From Fibrobacter sp. (GTDB lineage: Bacteria; Fibrobacterota; Fibrobacteria; Fibrobacterales; Fibrobacteraceae), in contig JAKSIH010000003.1 in the NCBI GenBank assembly GCA_024398935.1, forward strand, positions 50,126-114,125: a stretch of DNA of 64,000 nt, in the 5' to 3' direction. Within the stretch, counting starts at the first letter, position 1; each line of letters begins with the position of its first letter. Position numbers and translations under genes: made by a program. Of this stretch, positions 26,720 through 35,104 are shown piece after piece. The notes beneath the pieces were generated by a model, which was given only the letters and a program-made list of their open reading frames with translations, did no database searches and was not told the origin of the DNA.

Positions 26720-27724
26720 ATGAGTCTTAATTCAAATCGTCTCGACGCCTTTCTGGCTTACCTCGGAGTGGAACGGAACCTCTCCCCCATGACTATCCAG
26801 AGCTATCAGGAGGACCTGAGGCATTTTGTCGCCTGGCTAGACAATCAGTCCCTGGACTTGAAGGAACTGACTCCCGAGAAGTTGGACCAGTTCCTTACCT
26901 TTACGGCCAGCAAAGTTAGAGGCGAAGATAATCTTGACGAGGACAGCGCAGACGGGGACCGCAAGAAAACCAAAGGCCACCAGGACGGCCACAGCAAGGT
27001 CTCTGCCGGGAACCGCAACGGGGATCAGATCGAGTACGCCGCCACAAGCATCGCCAGGCATTTCTCCAGCCTTCGCGGGTTCCTGAAGTACATGCAGAAC
27101 CAGGGCGAATACGACTTCAGCACCGAGTCGATGTTAGCGACGCCACGCCTGGGTCACTACCTACCGCAGTACCTGACCCGCGAAGAGGTGGACAGCGTCT
27201 TTGAGAGTGCCGCCCACGGCAAGAACCCTCTGCGAGACACCGCCCTGTTCGAACTGATGTACAGCGCCGGACTTCGAATCTCAGAAACCTTAGGCATCAA
27301 GCTTTCCCAGCTGGACCTGGACAACGAGTGGCTGACGCCTATCGGCAAGGGCAACAAGCAGCGCCTGATTCCTCTAGGCAGCAAGGCCAAGGATAACCTT
27401 AAGGAATGGATCGAGCGGGGCCGCCCCCTCACCCACCCGGAAACAGACAATGTCATTTTAAATGCCCACGGCAAGCCCATGAGCCGCATGGGCGCCTGGA
27501 AAATCGTGCAGCAGCATACATTGCACCTGACCAAGCAGGTGTCACCCCACACCTTCCGCCACAGTTTCGCCACACACTGCCTGGAAGCGGGCATGGACCT
27601 CCGCGTGCTACAGGAACTGCTGGGTCACGCCGACATCAGCACCACCCAGATCTACACCCATGTGGACAAGGAATTCATCAAGCAGGAACACAAGAGCTTC
27701 CACCCGCGCGAGAAGCATCCTTAA
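26720..27724 (+). CDS. Tyrosine recombinase of the XerC/XerD type
   Basis: 334 residues against about 300 for XerC or XerD. The N-terminal SAM-like core-binding domain begins FLAYLGVERNLSPMTIQSYQ. Catalytic residues in order are Arg in YSAGLRISETLGI, Lys in GKGNKQRLIPL, His-x-x-Arg in SPHTFRHSFATH, His in LLGHADIST and the nucleophile Tyr in TQIYTHV. It should resolve chromosome dimers at dif, or act as an element integrase. An extra hydrophilic, charged stretch at about residues 75-108 (between KVRGEDN and EYAATS) interrupts the N-terminal domain and explains the length. The start has no ribosome site. It is alone, with no element ends seen nearby. Confidence 0.9.
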   Translation: MSLNSNRLDAFLAYLGVERNLSPMTIQSYQEDLRHFVAWLDNQSLDLKELTPEKLDQFLTFTASKVRGEDNLDEDSADGDRKKTKGHQDGHSKVSAGNRNGDQIEYAATSIARHFSSLRGFLKYMQNQGEYDFSTESMLATPRLGHYLPQYLTREEVDSVFESAAHGKNPLRDTALFELMYSAGLRISETLGIKLSQLDLDNEWLTPIGKGNKQRLIPLGSKAKDNLKEWIERGRPLTHPETDNVILNAHGKPMSRMGAWKIVQQHTLHLTKQVSPHTFRHSFATHCLEAGMDLRVLQELLGHADISTTQIYTHVDKEFIKQEHKSFHPREKHP

Positions 27725-28016
27725 CATAAGATATATCATCCGCTAGCATGCTCGCGAGCAAAAAGTCATACTTTTCACACAAATCAACTACAAAAGTACG
27801 AATATTTACAAACAAATTAACTAAGTCAGTAACAGTTTTCGTTTAACTGGTCATACTTTTTCGCAAAAAACAAACCAAAAATACTACCCGTAACACTTAA
27901 TCATACATAGCCTGGGCCATATGCCATCCTTTTGGCCCACACACAGGCGTGAAGGGTCATACTTATCTCCCCAAAACAAAGCAAAAGTTCGACTTTTGTG
28001 GCAGATCCGAAAGGTT

Positions 28017-28053
28017 CTTGCCATGGGCACGACGCTCGTGTCAACAGTTGTTT
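28017..28053. repeat. 37-bp direct repeat, copy 1
   Basis: Begins CTTGCCATGGGCACGACGCT and ends in CAACAGTTGTTT. Two differences from 28096-28132. Confidence 0.75.
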
Positions 28054-28083
28054 ATAGAACAACCTTGACCTCGGTCATGCCCA

Positions 28084-28132
28084 ATGGCAAGTAAACTTGC
28101 CATGGTCATGACGCTCGTGTCAACAGTTGTTT
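28084..28132. repeat. 37-bp direct repeat, copy 2, with adjoining hairpin
   Basis: 28096-28132 repeats 28017-28053 with two changes. Its first bases also form the right arm of a perfect hairpin, ATGGCAAG-TAAA-CTTGCCAT (28084-28103). Confidence 0.75.
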
Positions 28133-28187
28133 GCAAAATTTGCACTACACTACCCTTATAGAACGTGGTTTCATATATTTGTTCCTT

Positions 28188-29027
28188 ATGAAAATCGATT
28201 TAAAACAAATTATCCCTAACGAAAACTTCACCAGCGAAATTCGCGAATGGTTGGATGCAATCAAGACTGAGCATGGACGGCTTCAGCGAACGCTAAAGAA
28301 GCATGTAGAAGGCCGCATTCGAGAAGCTACCGACCGAAACGGATTTTCGCGGTTTTACCTAGTCTCCGGAGAGGCCCCCAACGGCAAATATGTCTGCAAG
28401 GAAAATCTAGATGAAATAGAAGCAATTGCACAGCGGGACTACAACAAGAAGGTTCTCGCGGCAATCGAATCCAACATCAAGACTCTGGAAGCATTTCTTG
28501 CAAAATTTTGCGGAAGCGACATCGCTGAAGCATACACCAAATTGAAACCCGGTCGCAAAAGCATGGTACAGCCTATCGCCGTTACAGATGAAGACTACGC
28601 AACAGCATGGTTGAGCCTCCCCTACAAAGCAAAGGGATTCGAGTCGGGAACCGCAGAAATCTTTTCCGCAAGCGGACTGCGGGTTCGTTCCAAGTCCGAG
28701 GCAATCATAGCCGACATTCTTGCAGATGCAGGCGTTCCCTTTCGCTATGAATTTCCAGTAAACATCCGCGGCGCAGGCACATTCCATCCGGATTTTTACT
28801 GCATAAATCTGAGAACGCGCAAAGAATTCATTTGGGAACATTTTGGCATGATGAGCGACTGCGACTACGCAGAAAAAGCCATCGGTAAAATTTCTTTGTA
28901 TGCAAAAGCCGGATGGACATTAGGCAATAACTTGCTCGCCACCTTTGAATCAACAGCACAACCGCTAAATTCAAAGGCAGTCAAACAAACTTTGTTGCAG
29001 TTTCTTGGGGCACAAGAATTGCCCTAA
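28188..29027 (+). CDS. PD-(D/E)XK nuclease-like protein
   Basis: 279 residues from the ATG at 28188; the frame is open 19 more codons to a TTG inside the repeats. The N-terminal half is helical and charged. The C-terminal half has SGLRVRSKSEAIIADILAD, VPFRYEFPV, GTFHPDFYCI and KEFIWEHFGM, in that spacing. This is the E...D...E-x-(W/H) layout of the PD-(D/E)XK nuclease fold, with Glu in SKSE, Asp in HPDF and Glu in WEH. Proteins of this kind occur singly in many gut and rumen bacteria. No methyltransferase or helicase partner is nearby, so restriction activity is not indicated. The ribosome site is weak. Confidence 0.68.
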   Translation: MKIDLKQIIPNENFTSEIREWLDAIKTEHGRLQRTLKKHVEGRIREATDRNGFSRFYLVSGEAPNGKYVCKENLDEIEAIAQRDYNKKVLAAIESNIKTLEAFLAKFCGSDIAEAYTKLKPGRKSMVQPIAVTDEDYATAWLSLPYKAKGFESGTAEIFSASGLRVRSKSEAIIADILADAGVPFRYEFPVNIRGAGTFHPDFYCINLRTRKEFIWEHFGMMSDCDYAEKAIGKISLYAKAGWTLGNNLLATFESTAQPLNSKAVKQTLLQFLGAQELP

Positions 29028-29142
29028 TCATTCTTATTTCAGCCAGCCAACTTTGTGGAAAATATACATCAGGCGCCCCGCTTTTCCCTCAATACCCCCA
29101 GAAATTTACTACTTTTACGTCGTTCAAATTTTCAAACCTTAA

Positions 29143-30246
<1,104 letters not shown>

Positions 30247-30270
30247 TTCTAATTTTTAAATAGCCCAAAA

Positions 30271-30313
30271 GGCGGGGTTCTGGACATATTTTTGAGTCCA
30301 GCCCCGCTTTTTT
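30271..30313 (+). terminator. Rho-independent terminator after leuB
   Basis: GCGGGG(TT)CTGGAC pairs with GTCCAG-CCCCGC with a two-base bulge, followed by six T. Confidence 0.85.
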
Positions 30314-30427
30314 CATACTTTGTTCGTGATATTTCGTAAAATTGCCCCCAAAAACAGCTAATTCCGTAACAAAACAAACCAACAAACTCGTTCTCGGCGG
30401 CCCAAAATCAAATATATTGACTTTTTT

Positions 30428-30470
30428 AGCGGGGGTGAGGCAAATTTTTTCACGCAAACCCCGCTTTTTT
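30428..30470 (+). terminator. Second terminator-like hairpin before the CotH gene end
   Basis: AGCGGGGGT ... ACCCCGCT followed by a T run, oriented for plus-strand transcription. No gene lies between it and the leuB terminator (30314-30427), so either it is a back-up terminator or a short transcript ends here. Confidence 0.55.
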
Positions 30471-30489
30471 CCCGAAATAAAAAATCGCG

Positions 30490-32079
30490 CTAATATGCTG
30501 CAACAATTCCCGAGTAATCCGCAATTCTTTTCTGCAGCCAGCTTTTTAGGGCAGCTACATCCGTAGTGTAGCTGCGCTTGGGCTGCCAGCGTGCGGCATC
30601 GTTATCTAACGCCCTCCGACACAAAGCAACATATTCATCCAGATTAGCTGTAGCATAACCAAACAAGACATCCTTCAGTTCATTCCAGCGGGCCTTATAG
30701 GCTGCCAGGAATTCTTCGTTACGGAACATATTGGTAAAGAAACCGCTTTCACCGTAACCATCCCAGGTCGCTGCGGAACCACCAGGACCAAATCCGCCGA
30801 ATCCACCCATACCGCCGCGACCACCGGAACCACTATTTGCGGTGTTGCAATAACCCCACGTACTCATGTTTTCTGCGATGCAGTTGAAAGGGCTCTTGCT
30901 AGGATTACCGCTACTTAAGATCCAGGAATTCTCGCCGAAGTATTCAAAGGTTTCTTCATTCCAGCTGTAGCCAAAGCCACCGTCATAATCCCAGATGGGG
31001 CCGAAGGCGTATTTGCCCTCAGCGCTTTCCTTATAGAGGTAAGTGCTGCGGGGAGCCTCCAGTTCCACATTGCGGGTCACTTCCTGAATAATCAAGTAGT
31101 CTATGAAAGTCGCCACATCCATCAGGGCAGAGAACGTTGCGAAATCGCCAGCAGCAACAGCCTGCTCCACTTTTGCGAAATCCGCCTGAATCGTTTCCAA
31201 GGCAGATGCGGCCACGTCCTTAGGGTACTTCACGGCCATGGGCAACTTGTAAACGCTACTCCAGAAATTGTTGTGATCCCAGGTGTTCAATTCCGGACCA
31301 TCGTCCTTGTCCATATTAAACAGCACGCCTGTGGCCTTGTCAATGTTCACGCGGCTGGCGGCCTGCTCAATCTGTTCTGTCAGCTGGTAGATGCCCTTGT
31401 AATCGCCGTTCACTTCTACTTCTACAAAACGGTTGGCGTTCACGAACTTGAAGTTTCCCATGTTGCGTGCCATATCAAAAACAACGGCGTTCATGAACTT
31501 GCTTTGGTCGCGGTAATTGGCCAGCAAAACCCAGTCCTTATTTGCGGCAAGGCCCAGCACTTCCACCTTCTCGTTAAACTTGATGCGGTACGGTTTCTTA
31601 GGATACCACAGGCGAGTAGAATTTCCGCGGTAGCGCACCTTCCCCGCCGCCTTCACGTCGCCATACAAGCCATTTCCCGCAATTTCAATGACGGCCTCGC
31701 TATAGACAGCCTCCCCATTTTCGGTGGTGTCATTTAACGCTACGCTATCGGGAACCGTAATACGAATATAGGGAATACCATTATTTGGCGATTCTACAAT
31801 CCCGCTAGAACTAGAAGGTTCAATAAGTCCGCAAGAACTATATGGAGTAGAAAAAGAGTCACTTGAACTTGACAGAGCAAAAGAAGAAGAGCTAAAAAAA
31901 GGAATTTCGTCCGAGCCAGGAACCTCTTCTACTGCAGAACTGCTGTTTGGAATCGTATTTGGATTTTCAGCCGAATCATCAGCTACGATTTTTGAAGGAT
32001 TCGCAGCATTATCACCGCAAGCAAGAAACAGCACACACCATACAAAAAAAGCCACCCATCGCACAAACATCCCGATCAT
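30490..32079 (-). CDS. CotH-family lipoprotein with serine-rich linker
   Basis: 529 residues from the ATG at 32079, chosen for the GAGGTG ribosome site. The frame is open 21 more codons. Lipobox in LFLAC. A serine-rich linker (SSSSFALSSSSDSF) precedes a CotH domain from about residue 105. Family segments are KVRYRGNSTRLWYPKKPYRI, LLANYRDQSKFMNAVVFDMA, VEVEVNGDYKGIYQLTEQI, and FGPIWDYDGGFGYSW, the last with the metal-binding Asp pair. CotH proteins are atypical kinases; spore-coat CotH phosphorylates coat proteins, while related domains occur in secreted proteins of cellulolytic bacteria. A Gly-rich loop (GSGGRGGMGGFGGFGPGG) interrupts the C-terminal part. The target is unknown. Confidence 0.88.
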   Translation of the reverse strand: MIGMFVRWVAFFVWCVLFLACGDNAANPSKIVADDSAENPNTIPNSSSAVEEVPGSDEIPFFSSSSFALSSSSDSFSTPYSSCGLIEPSSSSGIVESPNNGIPYIRITVPDSVALNDTTENGEAVYSEAVIEIAGNGLYGDVKAAGKVRYRGNSTRLWYPKKPYRIKFNEKVEVLGLAANKDWVLLANYRDQSKFMNAVVFDMARNMGNFKFVNANRFVEVEVNGDYKGIYQLTEQIEQAASRVNIDKATGVLFNMDKDDGPELNTWDHNNFWSSVYKLPMAVKYPKDVAASALETIQADFAKVEQAVAAGDFATFSALMDVATFIDYLIIQEVTRNVELEAPRSTYLYKESAEGKYAFGPIWDYDGGFGYSWNEETFEYFGENSWILSSGNPSKSPFNCIAENMSTWGYCNTANSGSGGRGGMGGFGGFGPGGSAATWDGYGESGFFTNMFRNEEFLAAYKARWNELKDVLFGYATANLDEYVALCRRALDNDAARWQPKRSYTTDVAALKSWLQKRIADYSGIVAAY

Positions 32080-32167
32080 ATAACACCTCGAAAGGCAATA
32101 TAGACCAATCCGTTTTTCGAGAAAAGGGTGGCGACATTTCACGGACGAAATTCCGTGTAAAAGCCGT

Positions 32168-32656
32168 TTAAACCTTCAAAATATTTTCAATATCGGCCCG
32201 GCTCAGGTAAGTGTGCTGTTCCAGCCCGTCAACAATAGCCATCAACGGTTTCTGGCAGGCCATGAGCACGTTATAGCACTGTTCCACAACGTTCACTTCC
32301 GACATCTTGTAATAATAGCAGGCGGCCTGAAAACTCTGGTAGTCCGCATCACTCTTGTACAGTTCCGCGGGCAGTTCCTTCAGAACCGTATCCAGATCGC
32401 AGGCGAAGTTCTTGCGGATAATGAATTCGGAAATATGTCCCGCGATTGCAATGTGGGCGGAGCCTTCCAGGTCGCTACCGGAGATGCGGGTAATACCCGG
32501 GCGTTCCTTGGAGTTAGTCATCTTCACATATTCCAGAGGGCGCTTAAAAAGTAACGCAACCAGCGCGTGTCCAGCCTCATGGCGGCACAAGCGAGTGAAT
32601 TCTTCTGCACCGAAGAATTCCACCAAAGATTCGCGAGTTAAAGATTGTTCAGGCAT
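32168..32656 (-). CDS. Free-standing M41 (FtsH-like) peptidase-domain protein
   Basis: 162 residues. It contains RHEAGHALVALLFKRPLEYV, the HEAGH zinc motif and following helix of M41 peptidases. After it come KERPGITRI and HIAIAGHISEFIIRKNFACD, matching the start of the second helical part of the FtsH peptidase domain. There is no AAA domain or membrane helix. The usual third ligand, an aspartate after the S-T-G-A segment, is not clear; D in FACDLDTVL is a candidate. Either a small metalloprotease without an unfoldase or an inactive relative. Only 20 bases separate it from the MBL-fold gene's end; the strand is the same. Confidence 0.72.
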   Translation of the reverse strand: MPEQSLTRESLVEFFGAEEFTRLCRHEAGHALVALLFKRPLEYVKMTNSKERPGITRISGSDLEGSAHIAIAGHISEFIIRKNFACDLDTVLKELPAELYKSDADYQSFQAACYYYKMSEVNVVEQCYNVLMACQKPLMAIVDGLEQHTYLSRADIENILKV

Positions 32657-32676
32657 ATTTCAAATTTAGCAAAAGC

Positions 32677-33756
32677 CTACTGCAGCAGCGGGACGATTTC
32701 CCCATGTTTTGGCACATAGAAATCGGATTCCGAAATATTCAGTTCCTTGCGTGCGGTCGCCAAATCCTTCGGTCCATCTTCCAGCCGATCATAAACCATC
32801 CCGAAAGTTCCCCAGTGCATGGCAAGACTTTTCCGGGATTGAGTCAGGAGGTGAAGCTGTGCAGACTGTCGAGGACTGGCATGAACTCGCGTATAGCGAC
32901 TGGGCTTATAGCTGCCGATGGGCAAAAAGCTCACATCCAGAGGAGCAAATTTTTCAGCAATGGCCTTATAGTAAGAGCCATCCCCCATGGCCAAATCCCC
33001 GCCGAACCACATCTTCTGAGAAGGTCCCGAAACAGCAGCTCGTTCCATGACCCAGCCACCCCACAAGGTGGTCTTGGCGCTAGATTTTAAAATTCCACGA
33101 CGACTCGTATGATGGGCGGGAACGAAGGTCAGCTTTAAAGGCCCCACAGAAACACTTTCCCACCAGTCCAACTCCACAATATTTCGGGACGGGATCCCCC
33201 AACTTTCAAGAATGGCAGCCACTTTCAAGGGAACAGCAAATGTCACGCCATTCCAACGGTTAAAAATTTTTGCAATACTTGTACGGTCCAGGTGATCGTA
33301 ATGATCGTGACTAATAATGACCAAGTCCACCCGAGGCAAACTATCTAGGGAGCGTCCCGGAGGCGTGCCCCGCCTAGGTCCTACAAACTGGATAGGCGAA
33401 GCGTACTGACTGAAAATCGGATCCGTCAATATTCCATAATTTTTCCAGAGAATATAATAGGTGCTATGACCAATCCATGTGGCAGAAGTCGCCGCCGTAT
33501 CATTCCACAGATATTCATTTCCGCGAACAATGGGAAGGGCATACATTTTCGTGCGATTCCTCGGGACCATAGAATCCAGTTCCATAGTATCCCGAATGGG
33601 TTCACAACTATTGTCCGTATTTTCAAAATGACCGTCCGGCAAATGGTGGGCAGGACGATTCTTATCCCAGACGGCGCCGGTTGAAACATTACCGGCACAG
33701 GCACAGAACAGGAGGTTCACGGTCAGGTAAATCAATAAAAGGAGAACAGGATTCAT
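32677..33756 (-). CDS. MBL-fold metallohydrolase lipoprotein (NAPE-PLD/UlaG-like)
   Basis: 359 residues from the ATG at 33756. The frame stays open further upstream, but that part is an arginine-rich shadow of the neighbouring alanine/lysine-rich gene. Signal peptide with lipobox LFCAC. The metallo-beta-lactamase fold is clear: ATWIGHSTYYI, DPIFS, then the zinc motif ISHDHYDHLD, PAHHTSRRG, WFGGDLAMGDGSYYK and a final MHWGTFG. This set matches the NAPE-PLD/UlaG branch (RomA-like proteins). The substrate may be a phosphodiester or lipid-linked molecule in the envelope. The start has a poor ribosome site. Confidence 0.85.
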   Translation of the reverse strand: MNPVLLLLIYLTVNLLFCACAGNVSTGAVWDKNRPAHHLPDGHFENTDNSCEPIRDTMELDSMVPRNRTKMYALPIVRGNEYLWNDTAATSATWIGHSTYYILWKNYGILTDPIFSQYASPIQFVGPRRGTPPGRSLDSLPRVDLVIISHDHYDHLDRTSIAKIFNRWNGVTFAVPLKVAAILESWGIPSRNIVELDWWESVSVGPLKLTFVPAHHTSRRGILKSSAKTTLWGGWVMERAAVSGPSQKMWFGGDLAMGDGSYYKAIAEKFAPLDVSFLPIGSYKPSRYTRVHASPRQSAQLHLLTQSRKSLAMHWGTFGMVYDRLEDGPKDLATARKELNISESDFYVPKHGEIVPLLQ

Positions 33757-33802
33757 CCTATCTAATATACGAAATGCCGCACTGGGCGGCATCTCTATTT
33801 TT

Positions 33803-35014
33803 TTAGGATTCAACCTTCTTCTTGGCCGCAGCCTTCTTCTTTGCGGCAGGCTTCTTTGCAGTCTTCTTGGAAGCGGCCTTGCCCTTCTTGGTAGACTTCT
33901 TCGCCCCGGCCTTCTTTTTGTCCTTTTTCGAGCCCTTCTTAGCCTTGGCATTCTTAGCAGACTTCTTGCTGCCCGCCTTCTTCGCGGCAGGTTCCGGTTT
34001 CGGTTCCGGGGCGGCGGCAGGTTCAGGCTTCGGTTCCGGCTCAACGGCTGGCTCTGCGGTTTCTTCGGCAGGAGTTTCTTCAGCAACAGATTCTTCTGCA
34101 ACGGTTTCTTCCGCGGGAGCCTCTTCAGCAGAGGATTCCTCCGCAACAGATTCTTCGGCAGAGGAATTTTCTTCCTCTGCACCCGATTCAGCAGTTTCCT
34201 CTACAGCCTGTTCATCGGAGGATTCTTCAGAACCGTATTCCGTCACAGGTTCCGCTACAGATTCCTGAACCTCAGGCTCCTCTGCAGGCTGTTCGCTATA
34301 GTCGCCGTAAGTATGCTCTTCAGCAGGAGCGGATTCCACATTCTCGCTCATGTCGGAAGAAGCTTCGCTAGAAAATTCTTCAGCAGGCTTGACGACATCG
34401 GCCTTTCTAGCGGGCACTGCAGCAGGTTCCGAAGAGCTTCCGGACAAGTCGAAATGAATGGTGATGGATCCGCCAAACTTTGCAGAAGCCAAGCGGAAGT
34501 TCACATCGTAATCCTTAAAGTACTTGTCCATGGAAATATAGGTGTAATCAAATTCCACACCCATATGATAGGGCAATTGGACACCGATGGATCCCGTCAC
34601 GAAAAAGTTCAAAGGCTTATCCCACCAAGTGGACAAGCCGGTTGCGGGAATGGGATAGCCCGCGCGAAATTCAAGATAAGGACGCACGGTCCACTGTTCT
34701 GGACCAACGACACCAACAGAAGCCCATAAAGGAATGGAAGGCATCACCACATACACATCGCCATCCTGCTGCAGGCTGAAAAAGCCAAGACCACCGCCAA
34801 CCACCAGGGGACCCACGGGGTTAGCCAAAAACTCCGCACCCAGGCCCCACATAAAATCGGAATTCAGTTCGCTATAGATTTCCTTGCCTTTTACTTCTTT
34901 GTATTCATCGACGATTGTAGGTGCGTACCCAGAGAAAAAGCCCTGTATTTGCGCGGCGGAACTAAAAGCAAAAGCGCCTAAAACGACGGCTAATGTGGTA
35001 GAAACTCTTTTCAT
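33803..35014 (-). CDS. Outer-membrane beta-barrel protein with acidic region and histone-like lysine tail
   Basis: 403 residues. Signal peptide (FAFSSAA-QIQGFF). Residues about 20-200 are alternating strands typical of an outer-membrane barrel (LVVGGGLGFFSLQQ, YLEFRAGYPIP) ending in an aromatic-rich strand (GGSITIHFDL). Residues about 205-340 are very acidic (EESVAEESSAEEAP-like units). Residues about 345-403 are almost only Lys, Ala, Ser and Gly (KKAGSKKSAKNAKAKKG, then AAAKKKVES), like a histone H1 tail. The tail would face the periplasm and could bind peptidoglycan or another acidic polymer. The reading frame shows no break. Monocistronic, reverse strand. No named family. Confidence 0.78.
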   Translation of the reverse strand: MKRVSTTLAVVLGAFAFSSAAQIQGFFSGYAPTIVDEYKEVKGKEIYSELNSDFMWGLGAEFLANPVGPLVVGGGLGFFSLQQDGDVYVVMPSIPLWASVGVVGPEQWTVRPYLEFRAGYPIPATGLSTWWDKPLNFFVTGSIGVQLPYHMGVEFDYTYISMDKYFKDYDVNFRLASAKFGGSITIHFDLSGSSSEPAAVPARKADVVKPAEEFSSEASSDMSENVESAPAEEHTYGDYSEQPAEEPEVQESVAEPVTEYGSEESSDEQAVEETAESGAEEENSSAEESVAEESSAEEAPAEETVAEESVAEETPAEETAEPAVEPEPKPEPAAAPEPKPEPAAKKAGSKKSAKNAKAKKGSKKDKKKAGAKKSTKKGKAASKKTAKKPAAKKKAAAKKKVES

Positions 35015-35104
35015 GTCATAACCCTTTTTAACGGCACAAATATAGCTTTGTCCGTAAATCTTTCTTTCAAAAACCTAAATAAATTTTTAGAAACATCACA
35101 AAGA

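Larger units (their letters stand above)
27725..28187. other. Long intergenic region with many short repeats
   Basis: No convincing gene. It holds the palindrome GCTCGCGAGC (27750-27759) and GTCATACTT three times (27765, 27850, 27956). It also holds the inverted pair TGGGCCA/TGGCCCA (27913-27939), the palindrome CAAAAGT-TCG-ACTTTTG (27982-27998), and the 37-base direct repeats listed next. The density of small symmetric elements suggests a regulatory region for the nuclease-like gene or a former mobile-element boundary. Confidence 0.6.

Noticed and set aside
26720..27724. Integron or prophage integrase
   Set aside because: No attachment repeats, gene cassettes or phage genes flank the recombinase; the sequence fits a chromosomal Xer type better, although the insertion leaves some doubt.
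33757..34182. Arginine/proline-rich N-terminal extension of the MBL-fold gene
   Set aside because: It is an out-of-frame reading of the alanine/lysine tail of the neighbouring gene; a normal signal peptide starts at 33756.
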